Positions 60,161 to 64,000 of a stretch of DNA of 64,000 nucleotides are shown here, piece by piece. Position 1 is the stretch's first letter; each line of letters starts with the position of its first letter. The DNA comes from an uncultured Pelagibacteraceae bacterium (lineage in GTDB: Bacteria > Pseudomonadota > Alphaproteobacteria > Pelagibacterales > Pelagibacteraceae). Location: assembly GCA_902573235.1 (NCBI GenBank), contig CACGIZ010000001.1, forward strand, positions 62,001 to 126,000, in the 5' to 3' direction. The position numbers were made by a program, and so were the translations under genes. A model generated the notes under the pieces. That model saw only the letters and a list, made by a program, of their open reading frames with translations, made no database searches and was not told the origin of the DNA.

Positions 60161-60628
60161 CTAATCGTTGTTTAGTTGTTTTGTCAAATAAATAGAGTTT
60201 ACATCTTTTTTATAGTGTGCAAATGGCTCACATGGCTCAAAATTACACTTTTTAAATAGCTTTCTTGCTGGATCAAAAAATTTGCCAGCTCCAGTCTCTA
60301 GACTTATTCTTTTAATATTAAGCTTTTTTGCTTCATCAATTAAATGCTCAATAACTTTAATGCCATTTCCTTTATTCCTATATTTATCATGTATTCTTAT
60401 TGATTTAAATTCACCATGTTCTTTATCTAAAAACTTAAGTGCACCACAACCAAATAATTCTTTATCTTTCCACAAACTCCAGAATTTTATAGATGGAACT
60501 TTAAGTCCAGGGATATCTAAAACATGAGCACTTCCTTCAGGCGAAGCAGCTTTTAATTCAACAAAATGCTTAGTAAGAAGTTCATTTACTTCTGGGTGAT
60601 CAAAATTTCCTTCGATAGATTCGAGCAT
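60161..60628 (-). CDS. GNAT-family N-acetyltransferase
   Basis: GCGALKFLDKEHGEFKSIRIHDKYRNKGNGIKVIEHLIDEA. Confidence 0.9.
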   Translation of the reverse strand: MLESIEGNFDHPEVNELLTKHFVELKAASPEGSAHVLDIPGLKVPSIKFWSLWKDKELFGCGALKFLDKEHGEFKSIRIHDKYRNKGNGIKVIEHLIDEAKKLNIKRISLETGAGKFFDPARKLFKKCNFEPCEPFAHYKKDVNSIYLTKQLNND

Positions 60629-61675
60629 TTAGATTATTGTCGTTATATGTCCCATTTTTCTTTTATCTTTAATTTCTTTTTTAAGATAATCAAAAAAAAA
60701 TTGATTTTCATTTAATTTTATATTTTGTCTATATGGTGTAATTTGATTTCCAATTAAATTTTCCATTTTTGCATTATGAAGTTTTTTCAAAGGAATTTTT
60801 TCCATCGAACAAACGGCTCTGACATGATTCTCAAATTGACTTATGTTGTATGCATTAATCGTAAGATGACCAGAATTATGAACTCTTGGAGCAATTTCAT
60901 TAACGTATAAATTTTCATTTCTATCAATAAAAAATTCTACACAAAGTGTTCCAACATACTTTAATTCCTCAGCGATTCGAGTAGCCCATTCTGTTGATTG
61001 ATCTAATATCTTTTTATTAATTTCAGCTGGTATTAAAGAGTTCTTAAGTATTTGATCTTGATGTGTATTCTCAATTGGCTCATATACCTCAAAATTATTT
61101 ATTCCAAATCTAGTTACTATTACTGATATTTCTTTTTTAAGTTTAACCAATTTTTCAAGAATATATTCTTTTGAAAAATCAATATTCATAGAATTTACAT
61201 CTTTTATATCTTTAATTGGATATTGACCTTTTCCATCATAGCCCATAGTTGTTGTTTTCAAAATTCCTGGAAGAAAGTCTCCTAAAGTTTCAAGATCATC
61301 TTTCTTTTCTATTGAAACATATCTGGTTGTTCTAATATTAAGTTTATTAACAAAGTCTTTTTCAGCTAATCTATGTTGTATTAAACGATTGATTGATGGT
61401 TTTGGTAAAACAGGTTTAAATTTATTCATTTCATTTAAAGTTTCAAAAGGAATATTTTCAAACTCAAAAGTTATCACATCAACTTTTTGAATAAATTCTT
61501 GGATTTTTTGTTTATCATCATATTTTCCATGTATGAAATAATCGCAAAAATTTTGAGCAGGTGCATCAATGTCATCACAAAAAACAGTTGTATTTATATT
61601 TAACTTTTTTGCAGCAGTGGCTAAAAGACTACCTAATTGACCACCTCCAATAATACCTAAATTCTTTACTGTCAT
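60629..61675 (-). CDS. purK: N5-carboxyaminoimidazole ribonucleotide synthase
   Basis: LGIIGGGQLGSLLATAA, KTTTMGYDGKGQYPI, VNEIAPRVHNSGHLT. Confidence 0.96.
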   Translation of the reverse strand: MTVKNLGIIGGGQLGSLLATAAKKLNINTTVFCDDIDAPAQNFCDYFIHGKYDDKQKIQEFIQKVDVITFEFENIPFETLNEMNKFKPVLPKPSINRLIQHRLAEKDFVNKLNIRTTRYVSIEKKDDLETLGDFLPGILKTTTMGYDGKGQYPIKDIKDVNSMNIDFSKEYILEKLVKLKKEISVIVTRFGINNFEVYEPIENTHQDQILKNSLIPAEINKKILDQSTEWATRIAEELKYVGTLCVEFFIDRNENLYVNEIAPRVHNSGHLTINAYNISQFENHVRAVCSMEKIPLKKLHNAKMENLIGNQITPYRQNIKLNENQFFFDYLKKEIKDKRKMGHITTII

Positions 61676-61680
61676 TTTTT

Positions 61681-62184
61681 TTATTTAGGTCTTTTTTTTA
61701 CAGATTTTGTTTGAGTAGATCGCCAATTATTTAATTTTTTTTTTACACCTGAGTCATAATTGGCAATAATAGCAGATGCTAATAGAGCAGCATTTATAGC
61801 TCCATCTTCTCCAATTGCTAATGTTCCAACAGGAATACCTTTAGGCATTTGTGCTATTGATAGCAAACTGTCTAGACCTTTAAGTTTTTTACTTTCTATT
61901 GGCACTCCCAAAACTGGTAAATGCGTAATTGCTGCAATCATGCCAGGGAGATGTGCCGAACCCCCTGCACCAGCAATAATTACTTTAAAATTGTTTTTTT
62001 CTGCTTTGCTGGCAAATTCATACATTCTTTTTGGAGTTCGATGGGCTGAAAGTATTCTAGTCTCAAACTTTATGCCCATTTTTTTTAGAATTTTTGTAGA
62101 TAATTGCATCGTTTTATAGTCAGATTGACTACCCATAACTATTGCAACTTTAAAATTTTTATTTTTTTTCATGGATTTAAGCAT
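61681..62184 (-). CDS. purE: N5-carboxyaminoimidazole ribonucleotide mutase
   Basis: [43 protein letters not shown]. Confidence 0.96.
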   Translation of the reverse strand: MLKSMKKNKNFKVAIVMGSQSDYKTMQLSTKILKKMGIKFETRILSAHRTPKRMYEFASKAEKNNFKVIIAGAGGSAHLPGMIAAITHLPVLGVPIESKKLKGLDSLLSIAQMPKGIPVGTLAIGEDGAINAALLASAIIANYDSGVKKKLNNWRSTQTKSVKKRPK

Positions 62185-62272
62185 AATCTTTATTTCAAAA
62201 TTAGATTAAAATTTCAATAAAATAAATAGTATTTAAAAAAACATGTTGGTATGATTTGAATTAATAATCAAA

Positions 62273-63238
62273 ATGAATTTTAAAATAGATAATCTTCAAT
62301 ACTGCAATTGGTCTAGAAAAGTTTTTGAAATTAATCGTGAAGCTGGATTGGATGCAGTGCATGTTACAATAGTTTACCATGAAGATTTCGATGAATTATT
62401 GATGGAAATCAAAAAATGGGAAAAACTTTTTAAAGATAATTCAGATTTAATTTTTTTAGGTAAAAATTTCCAAGACATTGATAAAGCAAATAAAGAAAAT
62501 AAAACAGCTATTTTTTTTGGTTTCCAGAATTGTTCTCCAATTGAAGATGATATTAATTTAGTTGAGAAAGTTCATGAACTTGGTTGTAGGTTTATGCAAT
62601 TAACTTATAACAATCAGTCTTTATTAGCTACCGGATGTTACGAAAAAGTTGATAGTGGGGTTACTAATTTTGGACGAGAAGTTATTAAAGAGATGAACAG
62701 AGTCGGAGTTGTTATTGACATGTCTCATTCAGCTGAAAAAAGTACATTTGATGCCATTGATATAAGTGAAAAACCTATAGCAATTACGCATGCCAATCCA
62801 TCATTTTGGCATGCTGCAAAAAGAAATAAATCCTCTGAACTATTAAAAACTTTAAGTGATAGTGGAGGCATTCTAGGATTATCACTTTATCCACACCATT
62901 TAAAAAATAATACGAATTGTTCTATAGATAGTTTTTGTGAAATGGTTGCAAAAACCGCAGAAATTATGAATGTAGATAACATTGGAATCGGTTCAGATCT
63001 TTGCTTAAATCAACCTGATGAAGTTGTTGATTGGATGAGAAACGGCACGTGGTCAAAAAATAAAAACTATGGAGAGGGCTCAAAAAATAAAGCTGGTTTC
63101 CCAGAGCAACCAAATTGGTTTAAAGATGCCAGAGGATTTAAAAATTTAGAAAAAGGATTTAAAAAAGTTGGTTTTTCAGACAATGAGACCAATGGAATAC
63201 TTGGAAACAATTGGTATAATTTTTATAAAAATATATAA
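62273..63238 (+). CDS. Membrane/renal-type dipeptidase (peptidase M19)
   Basis: GVVIDMSHSAEKSTFDAIDISEKPIAITHANPS, NIGIGSDL. Confidence 0.9.
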   Translation: MNFKIDNLQYCNWSRKVFEINREAGLDAVHVTIVYHEDFDELLMEIKKWEKLFKDNSDLIFLGKNFQDIDKANKENKTAIFFGFQNCSPIEDDINLVEKVHELGCRFMQLTYNNQSLLATGCYEKVDSGVTNFGREVIKEMNRVGVVIDMSHSAEKSTFDAIDISEKPIAITHANPSFWHAAKRNKSSELLKTLSDSGGILGLSLYPHHLKNNTNCSIDSFCEMVAKTAEIMNVDNIGIGSDLCLNQPDEVVDWMRNGTWSKNKNYGEGSKNKAGFPEQPNWFKDARGFKNLEKGFKKVGFSDNETNGILGNNWYNFYKNI

Positions 63239-63240
63239 CT

Positions 63241-64000
63241 ATGAACATAAAATTAAGAGATCCAAACATAATAATGAAACTCTCAAGACTTGGGTCATTT
63301 CATCAATCTAAATTATCTTTTCTAAGAAGTTTTTTAAATGAGTTTAAAGATTGGGATTATAATAGAGACTTATTTGATCTTAATAAAAAAGGGTACGGTA
63401 CTGCAGTATATTCTTTTAAAAAAAAAAACAGAGTTTACTCATTAATTTGTTTTGCAAATAAAATTAACGATCATGAAAGATCTGATAGAGTGATTGCAAC
63501 TAAGTGGGATGCAGCATTCACGCTTCATGATGGTATACCAAAAAAAAAAGATATTGAAAGATTAAGAAATGAAGTTCCAAAACAAGAAGTTGGAAGACTG
63601 TCTTATAAGGAATTAACTTTATCCAGAGCTAATAAATCTGTTAGAATTTTTGAGCACGTTGTTCAAAGTTTAAGTAATGGTGTTCAACCAAATTTGAATT
63701 TACTAGATAAAGTTGGATACCTTTATAGAACAACTGCAGTTTATGGGTCAGGTAAATTTGGTCTAGCAGATCGTTTTAGAATTAAGAATAGAGAGGAAAT
63801 TAATGGACCTTTTAGGTTAGAAATGATGTTAGTTTATTTAGTCAGACAGTTTACTTTTGATCAAGTTAATCATGTTGCCAAAAATAGAAATCCAAAAAAA
63901 GCTATTAAATTAGATCCACACATTTGTAAAAATCTTGGAATAGGAAATTCAACAGGTTTAGGTATGGCCCCATTTATAGTTAACCATCCAACATTATTGA
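63241..64000 (+). CDS. Partial CDS (>=253 codons, no stop before window end), conserved-looking protein of unknown function
   Basis: Open from ATG 63241: MNIKLRDPNIIMKLSRLGSFHQSKLSFLRSF...GNSTGLGMAPFIVNHPTLL; starts 2 nt after the dipeptidase stop; absent from the ORF track. Confidence 0.8.
   Translation, partial: MNIKLRDPNIIMKLSRLGSFHQSKLSFLRSFLNEFKDWDYNRDLFDLNKKGYGTAVYSFKKKNRVYSLICFANKINDHERSDRVIATKWDAAFTLHDGIPKKKDIERLRNEVPKQEVGRLSYKELTLSRANKSVRIFEHVVQSLSNGVQPNLNLLDKVGYLYRTTAVYGSGKFGLADRFRIKNREEINGPFRLEMMLVYLVRQFTFDQVNHVAKNRNPKKAIKLDPHICKNLGIGNSTGLGMAPFIVNHPTLL

Noticed and set aside
1-64000. CRISPR arrays, IS elements, integrases, prophage or toxin-antitoxin modules
   Set aside because: No regularly spaced repeats, transposase/integrase motifs or terminal inverted repeats were seen by eye.

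Overview
This is an AT-rich, gene-dense bacterial chromosome segment. It looks like a SAR11/Pelagibacterales alphaproteobacterium, judged from codon and protein character, very short intergenic gaps and gene order (lptF-lptG-lptD-surA-pdxA-rsmA; rpsF-rpsR-rplI-dnaB; iscR-sufBCDS-sufU-sufT-sufA; fabD-fabG-acpP-gmk; NDUFA12-DUF2155//accC-accB-aroQ). Nearly everything is core metabolism and housekeeping. I found no mobile elements, CRISPR arrays, prophage, rRNA or convincing tRNA genes. Items the ORF track does not explain: (1) a full-length prfB (RF2) at 38998..40093 with an autoregulatory +1 programmed frameshift; (2) an unlisted 56-aa ORF at 51724..51894 with a promoter placing the predicted TSS on its ATG, plus a 14-bp motif recurring upstream of glnA; (3) a conserved-looking partial CDS running off the right edge from 63241; (4) a near-perfect IscR-type operator before iscR-suf; (5) an HD-domain protein with a PhnZ-like metal-ligand set; (6) an RNase E/G lacking the CPxC Zn-link; (7) a stand-alone NrdJ C-terminal/TSCPD-type protein; (8) extreme compaction of convergent and divergent gene junctions. 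I see no obvious large undescribed multi-gene system. All family names come from reading the translations and from memory; no searches were run.
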